Assembly: GCA_029856155.1 (NCBI GenBank) | Contig: JAHQWL010000072.1 | Location: forward strand, 1 to 64,000 | Direction: 5' to 3' | Length of the DNA stretch: 64,000 nucleotides | Source: Promethearchaeia archaeon | Lineage (GTDB): Archaea; Asgardarchaeota; Lokiarchaeia; Sigyniarchaeales; SOKP01 | Shown: piece by piece, positions 45,072 to 52,366 of the stretch | Numbering within the stretch: position 1 is the stretch's first letter | How the letters are laid out: each line of letters begins with the position of its first letter | Made by a program: the position numbers and the translations under genes | Notes under the pieces: generated by a model | Seen by the model: the letters and a program-made list of their open reading frames with translations, nothing else | Told to the model about the DNA's origin: nothing | Database searches by the model: none

Positions 45072-45230
45072 TCAATTTAGTTCAAAACTAAAATTTCTAT
45101 ATATTCTCATAGGATATTCCCATGATACACGAATAATATTTTCTTTTTTGAAGCTTAATTTGCCTTTTCTACTTAAGAAGGTTCTATTTAGAAAAGGTTG
45201 ATTTAAAGTTCTTTCGACTAAAACAAAAAT
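45072..45230 (-). pseudogene. C-terminal gene fragment meeting the GTPase head-on
   Basis: A minus-strand frame ending at 45072-45074 encodes a protein-like stretch (KGKLSFKKENIIRVSWEYPM) with no start before it runs antisense into the GTPase P-loop region. It looks like the end of a gene whose front is missing. The family is not recognised. Confidence 0.35.
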
Positions 45231-45681
45231 TTGTGTATTAGGGTTGAGCAGTGTTGGAAAATCATCACTCTTAAGCTTACTTCAAGGTCGTGAAATAGCG
45301 AAAGGTGCAAATCCAACAGTAGGATTAGAAATCGAGGATTCAATTCTTAATGGGAAAAAGGTTAATATATGGGATTTTGGAGGACAGGAACGGTTTAGAT
45401 TCATGTGGGAGGACTTTCTAAGAGGAACGGGCTTGACTGTTTTAGTATGTGATTCTACAGAAGATAACATAACAAAAACAAAAGAAATTTACAAAAAATT
45501 TTCACGCTATATGAATACTAAAATTATTGCTATAGCAAATAAACAAGATCTTCCTTCTGCCTTAAGTGCAAAGAAAGTTCAAAAGAAGTTAGGTATTCAA
45601 ACATATGGAATGTCTGCGATAAGGCCAGATTTACGGGATAGAATTCGTGAAATTTTAGAGTATGAAATTGAAACCGAGTAA
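45229..45681 (+). CDS. Arf/Ras-like small GTPase, start codon missing or AUU
   Basis: Small GTPase of about 150 residues. G1 is GLSSVGKS, G3 is WDFGGQER, G4 is NKQD and G5 is likely MSA. The first strand KICVLG is encoded before the first usual start: TTG 45244 would cut into the P-loop. Upstream, the frame holds only TTT AAA GTT CTT TCG ACT AAA ACA AAA ATT back to a TGA. ATT 45229 lies about 25 nt after TTTAAA (45202-45207), so a leaderless AUU start is possible. A recombination that removed the true start is the alternative, since a truncated minus-strand frame ends here too. Confidence 0.7.
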   Translation: MCVLGLSSVGKSSLLSLLQGREIAKGANPTVGLEIEDSILNGKKVNIWDFGGQERFRFMWEDFLRGTGLTVLVCDSTEDNITKTKEIYKKFSRYMNTKIIAIANKQDLPSALSAKKVQKKLGIQTYGMSAIRPDLRDRIREILEYEIETE

Positions 45682-45697
45682 AAAAGGATTTAAAATA

Positions 45698-46258
45698 TTA
45701 AAATAATTTTCCAATTAAATGTGCTAATCTTACAGATTCCGGTAATTTGGAATCTATACAGATTTTTTTTAAGAGAGATTGAACTTCTTTAATTTCAATT
45801 CCTTTACAATGGAAATATAATTTTGACATTCCCCCTGCGGTATCAATTTCTGTTTCATATAAATTTCCCGCACTGAGAATATTTTTCAGTTTATTTTTAT
45901 ATGTATTTGGGAATTTATTAATAAGAGCTTTCTTTACAGAGTCAAAATCTACTTCTCTTTCTGTTATAGCAATAATAGGTTTATGGATTTCTGAATATAT
46001 TTTATCTAAATTTACTAAATTAAACCCCCCAAAAGTTATTGAATGAGTAAGAACATATTGTACTTGCTTTTCGTTTTCTTTGACTAATTTTATTAATTTT
46101 TCAGTAGCATCCTCACCATCTATCATGATTTTATCTCGAGTAACACCTACCATTCTTGTTCCTTGACATATAACCCCAATTAGTTGGGTATGCTTTATCT
46201 CTGAGTGTAGTTCAAAAGCTGCATCATCGAATCCAATTGTTATGGGGTTATCTTTCAT
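45698..46258 (-). CDS. DUF99-family protein
   Basis: Conserved archaeal protein of unknown function, 186 residues. IGFDDAAFELHS (8-19), LIGVICQGTRMVGVTRDKIMIDG (27-49) followed by DATEKLI, and a C-terminal helical stretch ending SVRLAHLIGKLF match the DUF99 pattern. Its start lies 5 nt after the stop of the RNase III-like gene, in a minus-strand group with Rpo11 and Csl4, which suggests a role in RNA metabolism. Last gene of that group. Confidence 0.82.
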   Translation of the reverse strand: MKDNPITIGFDDAAFELHSEIKHTQLIGVICQGTRMVGVTRDKIMIDGEDATEKLIKLVKENEKQVQYVLTHSITFGGFNLVNLDKIYSEIHKPIIAITEREVDFDSVKKALINKFPNTYKNKLKNILSAGNLYETEIDTAGGMSKLYFHCKGIEIKEVQSLLKKICIDSKLPESVRLAHLIGKLF

Positions 46259-46262
46259 CTTT

Positions 46263-46715
46263 TTATTTTTCTGGTAAAAATTCTTTAATATAATTTAAAA
46301 GATTAGTAAATGCGATAGTTGCACTTTTAATTTCTTCGTTTCTATTATATAGATCCCCAGAAAGATTATCTGCTAAAAAATTAGCCAACTCCTTTAAAGT
46401 CATTTTGTTACTAAACCACACATAAGCTACTAGCGCTTCAACTGTATCCGCAAGATCATGAGCATCAGCTCTAGTTTTTGCGAAATTTTTCATATTTGCT
46501 TTTTTTAAAGCTGTTTCTAAGACAGTTTTACTTACTTTTTTTCCTGTTCTAATAATTTTTTCATTAGGATTATTTTTCGTTAAAAAAATAGATTTTGCAA
46601 CGGAATAAGCTAAGTTTACAATAGCATCTCCAATTTTAGCTAAACCTTTATCGGTTCCGATAATTTTTTGCGATTTATTAAGAATTAAATCTGAAATTAA
46701 AAACTCGTAATCCAT
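46263..46715 (-). CDS. RNase III-domain-like protein
   Basis: Helical protein of 150 residues. KGLAKIGDAIVNLAYSVAKS (23-42), KVSKTVLETALKKANM and ADAHDLADTVEALVAYVWF (near 83-101) have the look of an RNase III catalytic domain: a G-D near the start and the D/E-x-x-E-A helix. No double-strand RNA-binding domain is present. Such stand-alone domains occur in archaea beside DUF99 and RNA polymerase genes. Whether it cleaves RNA is not known. Confidence 0.62.
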   Translation of the reverse strand: MDYEFLISDLILNKSQKIIGTDKGLAKIGDAIVNLAYSVAKSIFLTKNNPNEKIIRTGKKVSKTVLETALKKANMKNFAKTRADAHDLADTVEALVAYVWFSNKMTLKELANFLADNLSGDLYNRNEEIKSATIAFTNLLNYIKEFLPEK

Positions 46716-46772
46716 TAAGATAAATATGAATTAAGACTTCTTTAAAGTTTTCATAAAAAAGAGAATAATGCC

Positions 46773-47267
46773 TTAGGTTAGTTTTTTGAATAATTTTTGA
46801 ACTTTGACTACTTCTTCTCTTAATAATTCAATTCCTTTATGTAAAACATCTTTAATTTGGTAATTTTTTTCAAGACGGATGTATATAGTTGCGGGTTCTA
46901 ATTTAGTATATTTATATGCCGCTATATTAACTCCCTCGATATTTAATAAATGCTTTACAAGTATATTGCATAATCCATGTGATTGTCCTTCAATAAATAA
47001 TTCATAATCATTTATACCTCGCCCTTTTTTTATTTTGATATTGAGATATTTATAGTCAGGAAATCTAGCTTCTTCTTCAAGTTCAAACTCAAATTCTTCC
47101 TCTTCTATAGGTTCTTCAAGCGACATGGGTTTTGTTTCCGTTTCATTTTTTTCTTTTAATTTAGGATAAATGCTCTCAATTTCATCATCTTCTAAAAATT
47201 CATCCCCAAAATCATCGATTTCATCTTCATCTGTTTCTTCTTTTTTGACCGCTTTTTTTTTTCCCAT
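46773..47267 (-). CDS. rpoL: DNA-directed RNA polymerase subunit Rpo11 (L)
   Basis: Partner of Rpo3 in the assembly platform of RNA polymerase. The C-terminal 95 residues match Rpo11 (YKYLNIKIKKGRGINDYELFIEGQSHGLCNILVKHLL, then NIAAYKY and ATIYIRLE). Ahead of this lies an unusual acidic extension of about 65 residues (EETDEDEIDDFGDEFLEDDE...EEEEFEFELEEE), making it 164 rather than about 95 residues. It lies in the csl4 cluster, as in many archaea. Confidence 0.88.
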   Translation of the reverse strand: MGKKKAVKKEETDEDEIDDFGDEFLEDDEIESIYPKLKEKNETETKPMSLEEPIEEEEFEFELEEEARFPDYKYLNIKIKKGRGINDYELFIEGQSHGLCNILVKHLLNIEGVNIAAYKYTKLEPATIYIRLEKNYQIKDVLHKGIELLREEVVKVQKLFKKLT

Positions 47268-47362
47268 TCTTATTACTCCTACTGCTAAGGATTTGATAAC
47301 CTTAATAAAGAATATATAAAATATAATAAATTTTTTATGGTTTTATAAAAAAAACTGATTTC

Positions 47363-47581
47363 TTACAAATATTGATTTGCTAAATCTTTTAATCTTTCAG
47401 ACGCTAATTGTTGAAGGTCTCTTGAGCCGAAAAGGGTGACTTTTATGTTTTTTCCTTCAACAGAGACATTTAAATTAAGATAATTCACTTTTTTCTGAAT
47501 ATTTTCAAGAAATTGAACTACATTTTCCAGTGAACCACTATTATTATAGAAATGAATTACTTTTTTCCCGACTTTTCTCAC
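47363..47581 (-). CDS. Small conserved-context protein, 72 aa
   Basis: Not recognised with certainty. The 72 residues suggest a beta-alpha-beta-beta-alpha fold (KKVIHFYNN, SLENVVQFLENIQKK, LNLNVSVEG, IKVTLFGS, DLQQLASERLKDLA). Size and layout are compatible with a Pcc1-like KEOPS subunit or a small KH-like domain, but no motif decides. It lies between csl4 and rpoL on the same strand, in a transcription and RNA-processing cluster. Confidence 0.6.
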   Translation of the reverse strand: MRKVGKKVIHFYNNSGSLENVVQFLENIQKKVNYLNLNVSVEGKNIKVTLFGSRDLQQLASERLKDLANQYL

Positions 47582-47620
47582 TAATACACACTTAAATTTG
47601 TCTAAAAATAAAAAATACTT

Positions 47621-48232
47621 TTAAAATCTTAGATTATTACTTACATTTCCATAATCATTAGCGAGTTTTCTGCTCTCTACGTTTCCACACCGTTCACACT
47701 TTAATTTATTATATCCTATTTTTATAAGGGGATTTCCACAGATTACACAATCTGCATAAATGACACCAAGATTTTTCCCAGTGGTGCTTAATTTATATTC
47801 ATTATACTCTTGTTCTACAACACGAGCGCGAACGATGTCTGTTATCTGAAAAGCATCATGTATCTTTTCAACATACTTATCTGAAATCTGTGATACATGG
47901 ATGTTTCCAAAATAATTTGAATTAAAATGTATTTTTTTATTTATTGTATAAAAACTAATCCCGACTGAATACAGACGTAAAAAAAGAATAGCTCCTATAA
48001 CAGTATCTCCAATTTTAACAACTTTACGATCTTTTTCTTGATGAGTGCTTATTTCAATTTTCCTTTCTTTATTATTGACAGTAATCATACCCGTTTTGGT
48101 TGCAAAAATTTTTCCGTCTTTAACAAATGTAGATTGTTTATCAGGGAGGAATTCCTCCACTACTCCGAGATATTGACCAGTCAAGACAATATCTTCATCA
48201 TCTAAAGACTTTTTACTCAATAATATCAACAA
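47621..48232 (-). CDS. csl4: Exosome subunit Csl4
   Basis: RNA-binding cap protein of the archaeal exosome, 203 residues. An N-terminal domain (TGQYLGVVEEFLPDKQSTFVKDGKIFATKTG, about 12-43) is followed by the S1 domain (IHVSQISDKYVEKIHDAFQITDIVRARVVE, about 124-153) and a C-terminal zinc ribbon CVICG...CERCG (about 170-187). It heads the minus-strand group with rpoL, the RNase III-like protein and DUF99, and is divergent from the methyltransferase gene. Confidence 0.93.
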   Translation of the reverse strand: MLILLSKKSLDDEDIVLTGQYLGVVEEFLPDKQSTFVKDGKIFATKTGMITVNNKERKIEISTHQEKDRKVVKIGDTVIGAILFLRLYSVGISFYTINKKIHFNSNYFGNIHVSQISDKYVEKIHDAFQITDIVRARVVEQEYNEYKLSTTGKNLGVIYADCVICGNPLIKIGYNKLKCERCGNVESRKLANDYGNVSNNLRF

Positions 48233-48334
48233 TAGTTTTTTAATTTCTCAAACTCTTTCTAACTTAAATATATATTATTAAATAAGATAAATAAATTTAA
48301 TGTATTAATTTTAAAAGAGTAAACATTTTTTCGG

Positions 48335-48979
48335 ATGAAATTTAGCAAAAAAAATTTGGTTTCTGTAATTCAAAACACCGAATCATATAGTAATCCTATA
48401 ATTGAATTAGAACAATACTGTATCGATGCATCTAGTGCAGTGGACATTATTTATTACGCAGGGTTTGAATATAATGATATCAAGAATGCATTTATTATTG
48501 ATTTAGGTGCCGGAACAGGAAGATTATCCATTGCAAGTGCTTTTTTCAATGCTAATTATGTTCTAAGTGTTGATATTGATATAAACGCGTTAAAAATCTT
48601 GAAAAGAAATGTTCTTACTCTAGATTTGAATCAGGTAATTTTTCCTATATGTGCTGATATTGAATATTTCGAAATTTCACACAAAAACATACCTACGAGT
48701 ATGAAAGTAACAACAATAATGAATCCTCCATTTGGAGTACAAACTAAATATGCAGATAGAATTTTTTTAGATAGAGCCTTTAATTTTTCAGATATTGTAT
48801 ATTCCATTCATCTAGCAAATGAGAAAACTCAAAATTTTATTTCAAACTACATTAAGAAACACAATTGGAAAATAGATAATATAATCCCCTTTAGTATGGT
48901 TCTAGAAAGAAATTTTCCTTTTCATACTCAAAAGACTAAAAAAATCAATGTTCACGTGTATAGATTTATTAAAAAATAA
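48335..48979 (+). CDS. METTL5-like N6-adenine RNA methyltransferase
   Basis: SAM-dependent methyltransferase of 214 residues. SAM motif I is IDLGAGTGRLSIAS (54-67); the acidic SVDIDINAL follows; the catalytic motif is NPPFG (about 130-134). The N-terminal LEQYCIDASSAVDI resembles the LEQY-x-T motif of METTL5 homologues, which methylate small-subunit rRNA adenine. TTTTAAAA at 48309-48316 suggests a short or absent leader. Confidence 0.85.
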   Translation: MKFSKKNLVSVIQNTESYSNPIIELEQYCIDASSAVDIIYYAGFEYNDIKNAFIIDLGAGTGRLSIASAFFNANYVLSVDIDINALKILKRNVLTLDLNQVIFPICADIEYFEISHKNIPTSMKVTTIMNPPFGVQTKYADRIFLDRAFNFSDIVYSIHLANEKTQNFISNYIKKHNWKIDNIIPFSMVLERNFPFHTQKTKKINVHVYRFIKK

Positions 48980-49001
48980 TAAAAGAAATTGAAAATTAGA
49001 A

Positions 49002-50306
49002 TTAGATATAATTTTTCCACGAATCAAAATTTTCTGGATATTTTGCATTTTCCCCTAGCACTTCTTCTATTCTTAGAAGTTGATTAAATTTAGCACAACG
49101 ATCACTTCTACATGTAGCACCAGTCTTCAGTTGACCTGTACATAATCCAACAGCTAAATCTGCGATAAATGTGTCTTCAGTTTCACCAGAACGATGTGAA
49201 ACCATAACATTAAACCCATTATCAAAAGACATTTTAGCAGCTTTAATAGCTTCAGTCAAAGAGCCGATTTGATTCACCTTTAGTAATAAAGCATTTCCTG
49301 CTTTTTCCTTTATAGCTTTTTCAAGAATTTTAATATTTGTTACTGTTATATCATCATCAACAATTTGAATAGATTTATCGATTTTAGCAGTTAAATTGGA
49401 GAAGTTCCTAAAATCTTTTTCATCAAAAGGATCCTCAATTGACTTGAAAGGATATTCATGGATTAGATCCATATAATACTCTAGTAATTCTTCTTCAGAG
49501 AGTCTTTTACCGTCAATATTGTAAGACTCTTCATCAAAAAATTCACTCGCAGCGGCATCCATACCCAATACAAAATCAGTACCTATTAGAAATCCCGCAG
49601 TTTCAATTGCTTCAATTATTATATCCACTGCTTCAGAGGTTAAAGATAAATTTGGAGCAAATCCTCCCTCATCACCTACATTAATCGCAGAAGGACCATA
49701 CTTTTTTCCTAATAATCTTTTTAGTGTTTGATATACTTCAGCAACATTTTGTATTGCTTGGGAAAAAGAGGTTGCCCCTACAGGTAAAACCATAAACTCT
49801 TGAATCGATAAATTATTTCCTGCGTGCTCCCCTCCATTTATAATGTTACAGCATGGAAGAGGTAGTAAATAATCGTCTCTTGATTTTTTATGTGCTAAAT
49901 TATAGAGGTGTTCAAACAAGGGTATCTCAGATAATTGAGAAGCTAATTTTGCTACAGCCAATGAAACAGATAAAATTGCATTAGCCCCTAAATTGCTTTT
50001 ATTTTCTGTTCCATCGATAGAAATCATTTCTTCATCTATTTTTGTCTGTTCTCTCACATCAAATCCTAATAATTTTTTTCCCAATATTTCGTTTACATTA
50101 GCTACAGCTTTTAATACATGTTTTCCCATGAATGCTTTTCCACCATCTCGTAGTTCAAGGGCCTCTAAAACACCTGTTGATGCGCCAGAAGGAACCGCTG
50201 CTCTGGAGAAGCTTTTTCCCGCAAATACATCAGATTCAACAGTAGGGTTTCCTCTTGAATCTAAAATCCATCTAGATTTTATTTTGGTAATTTTAAAATC
50301 AGTCAT
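49002..50306 (-). CDS. eno: Enolase
   Basis: Interconverts 2-phosphoglycerate and phosphoenolpyruvate in glycolysis/gluconeogenesis, 434 residues. Landmarks include SGASTGVLEALELRDGG (40-56), NIINGGEHAGNNLSIQEFM, NVGDEGGFAPNL, the metal residues around SIEDPFDE and DDDITVT, the catalytic lysine in LLLKVNQIGS and SHRSGETEDTFIADLAVG. Full length for the family. Monocistronic and divergent from the RFC gene. Confidence 0.98.
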   Translation of the reverse strand: MTDFKITKIKSRWILDSRGNPTVESDVFAGKSFSRAAVPSGASTGVLEALELRDGGKAFMGKHVLKAVANVNEILGKKLLGFDVREQTKIDEEMISIDGTENKSNLGANAILSVSLAVAKLASQLSEIPLFEHLYNLAHKKSRDDYLLPLPCCNIINGGEHAGNNLSIQEFMVLPVGATSFSQAIQNVAEVYQTLKRLLGKKYGPSAINVGDEGGFAPNLSLTSEAVDIIIEAIETAGFLIGTDFVLGMDAAASEFFDEESYNIDGKRLSEEELLEYYMDLIHEYPFKSIEDPFDEKDFRNFSNLTAKIDKSIQIVDDDITVTNIKILEKAIKEKAGNALLLKVNQIGSLTEAIKAAKMSFDNGFNVMVSHRSGETEDTFIADLAVGLCTGQLKTGATCRSDRCAKFNQLLRIEEVLGENAKYPENFDSWKNYI

Positions 50307-50371
50307 ATAAATCTTAATCTTTTTTATTAGATATGAATATTAATAAAGAATTAAGAAAATTTAATTCTTAA

Positions 50372-50383
50372 TATAATTATAAA
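50372..50383 (+). promoter_or_regulatory. TATA box of RFC small-subunit gene
   Basis: TATAATTATAAA is centred about 28 nt before ATG 50406, with no Shine-Dalgarno site. This fits a leaderless mRNA. Confidence 0.5.
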
Positions 50384-50405
50384 ATCTAATTCACACTTTA
50401 AAAAT

Positions 50406-51377
50406 ATGTCCTATGAGAATAGACCTTGGGTAGAGAAATATCGACCAAGGGTATTAGCTGAAGTTGTAAATCAGAAGGGAATTCTAAGACGTTTAAAACA
50501 ATTTGTAAATAATGGATCTATGCCTCATCTCATCTTCGCAGGTCCTGCAGGAACAGGAAAAACAACTTCAGCGTTAGCAATGGTTAGAGAACTATACGGG
50601 CGAAACATGGCGGTTAATAGAACATATTTAGAATTAAATGCTAGTGACGCTAGGGGTATTGATGTTATTCGAACATATATAAAAGATTTTGCAAAAGCGC
50701 GTCCTCCCATGAATGTTCACTTCAAGGTATTGATTTTAGATGAAGCGGATAATATGACGGCACCCGCTCAACAAGCTTTAAGGAGAACCATGGAAAAATA
50801 TACTAAAAACTGTAGAATGATTTTAATTTGCAATTATTCTAATAAAATAATCCCTCCGATTCAATCAAGGTGTGTAGTATTTAGATTTGCTTTTCTAAAT
50901 AATGATGATATAAAAAGTAGAGTAAACTATGTAGCAAAGCAAGAAAATGTTGGTCTATCTCCTGGAGGTTTAAATGCTATAGTAGATGTTTCTCGTGGGG
51001 ATTGTAGAAGAGCGATCAATTATTTACAATCATGTGGCACAATATCTAAAAAAATTGATCAAGAGCTTGTTTTTCGCGTTGCTGGAGAAGTTCCTCCCGA
51101 TAAAATAAAAGATATTTTAAATACAGCAATTAAAGGACAATTGCAATTATCTATCAAGCTTTTAGATGACTTAATCATAGAATATGGTCTTTCTGGGCAA
51201 AACATTATTAAGAATTTGCATCGAGAGATCTATGATCTTAAAATTCCTGAAGAAATTAAAATTGAATTATCGAAATTATTAGCTGAATTTGAATATAGAT
51301 TAAGCCAAGGAGGAACAGAGATAATTCAACTTCAAGCTTTGCTAGCTAAAATTGTCTTGTTGCAAAGTTCTGAATAA
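50406..51377 (+). CDS. rfcS: Replication factor C small subunit
   Basis: AAA+ clamp-loader subunit that opens PCNA, 323 residues. RFC boxes are clear: PWVEKYRPR at the start, Walker A GPAGTGKTT (45-53), Walker B LDEADNMT (about 113-120), the LRRTMEKY trans-acting region, SRC (about 157-159) and sensor 2 with GDCRRAINYLQ. The 3' end overlaps the convergent truA gene by 36 nt. The large subunit is not in the window. Confidence 0.97.
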   Translation: MSYENRPWVEKYRPRVLAEVVNQKGILRRLKQFVNNGSMPHLIFAGPAGTGKTTSALAMVRELYGRNMAVNRTYLELNASDARGIDVIRTYIKDFAKARPPMNVHFKVLILDEADNMTAPAQQALRRTMEKYTKNCRMILICNYSNKIIPPIQSRCVVFRFAFLNNDDIKSRVNYVAKQENVGLSPGGLNAIVDVSRGDCRRAINYLQSCGTISKKIDQELVFRVAGEVPPDKIKDILNTAIKGQLQLSIKLLDDLIIEYGLSGQNIIKNLHREIYDLKIPEEIKIELSKLLAEFEYRLSQGGTEIIQLQALLAKIVLLQSSE

Positions 51378-52187
51378 TTGATATCTTAGACCATAATCAA
51401 ACTCTTTTGTTAGGAAAAAATTATTTCTTCTTTCTTTAGCTTTTGGATCTTCTATAAACTTAATTTTATCATCAAATTTTATATCCCATAAAATTAATCC
51501 TCTAGGATCTGCTGGTTGATAGGAAATGACTTTTGATTTATCAAATAGATCTAAGAAATCATCATAAGTAATTTCATTTTTTCCTAACTCTAAAATCTTT
51601 TTAACCATTCGTCTGATCTGTTGTCTAAGAAACGATCTACTTTTAAATTGGAAAATTAAATAATCGTTTTGTATTGATAGTGTTGCAGAATCCATATCTC
51701 TTATCGACTTTATCAAATCCCCTTCTCTTTTAAAGAAATTTACAAAATCATGGCGACCTTCTAGCTGTTTACAAGCTTTCCTCATTACGTCTACGTTTAT
51801 ATCAGATATTTTTTGAAAATAGGACATTGGAGTAGAAACTATATATATATAATGACGAAAAATAGCATTATGCCTTGAAGAGAACTCTAATGGCACTTCA
51901 GTATATGCCCAAATACCTATTTCTCTTGGTAAAATACTATTAATTTCCATCAATATTGGTTCTTTTTGAGTTATACACGTAAAACAAGCTCCTCTTGCAG
52001 AAACAAATCGATCTGTTCGACTGGCAAATTCAAAATCACCATCTTTAAGTTTTTGAATGTAATTCCTTTTTTCTAACGCTTTTAGAATAGTATGCTCAAT
52101 TGTTAAAATATCCCCTTGCCGTTGAGATCCATAATACTTTTGGGTCCCAATATAATAGAATTTAAAGAGAAATTTTGATTTTGTCAT
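51342..52187 (-). CDS. truA: tRNA pseudouridine synthase TruA
   Basis: Makes pseudouridine at positions 38-40 of tRNA, 281 residues. The catalytic aspartate is in ASRTDRFVSARG (near residue 58), FYYIGTQKYYGSQRQGD forms the N-terminal strand region, and the C-terminal part has FRSRFLRQQIRRMV-like FKSRSFLRQQIRRMVKKILELG (about 174-195). The last 12 codons overlap the end of the RFC gene on the opposite strand. Confidence 0.92.
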   Translation of the reverse strand: MTKSKFLFKFYYIGTQKYYGSQRQGDILTIEHTILKALEKRNYIQKLKDGDFEFASRTDRFVSARGACFTCITQKEPILMEINSILPREIGIWAYTEVPLEFSSRHNAIFRHYIYIVSTPMSYFQKISDINVDVMRKACKQLEGRHDFVNFFKREGDLIKSIRDMDSATLSIQNDYLIFQFKSRSFLRQQIRRMVKKILELGKNEITYDDFLDLFDKSKVISYQPADPRGLILWDIKFDDKIKFIEDPKAKERRNNFFLTKEFDYGLRYQLFRTLQQDNFS

Positions 52188-52366
52188 ATATATGTAACTC
52201 CATTTTATTATTCATATCCAATTTTTACTATCTCTTTTCACATTATTTTGAATTTTACAAAATGTTAGATTAAAGAAAAACATTTTAATCTTAAGGATTT
52301 TTTTTATAAACAAAATTAAATTATGGTTATTAAATTAGTTAGTAATTAAGCTTTGATTGATAAATT

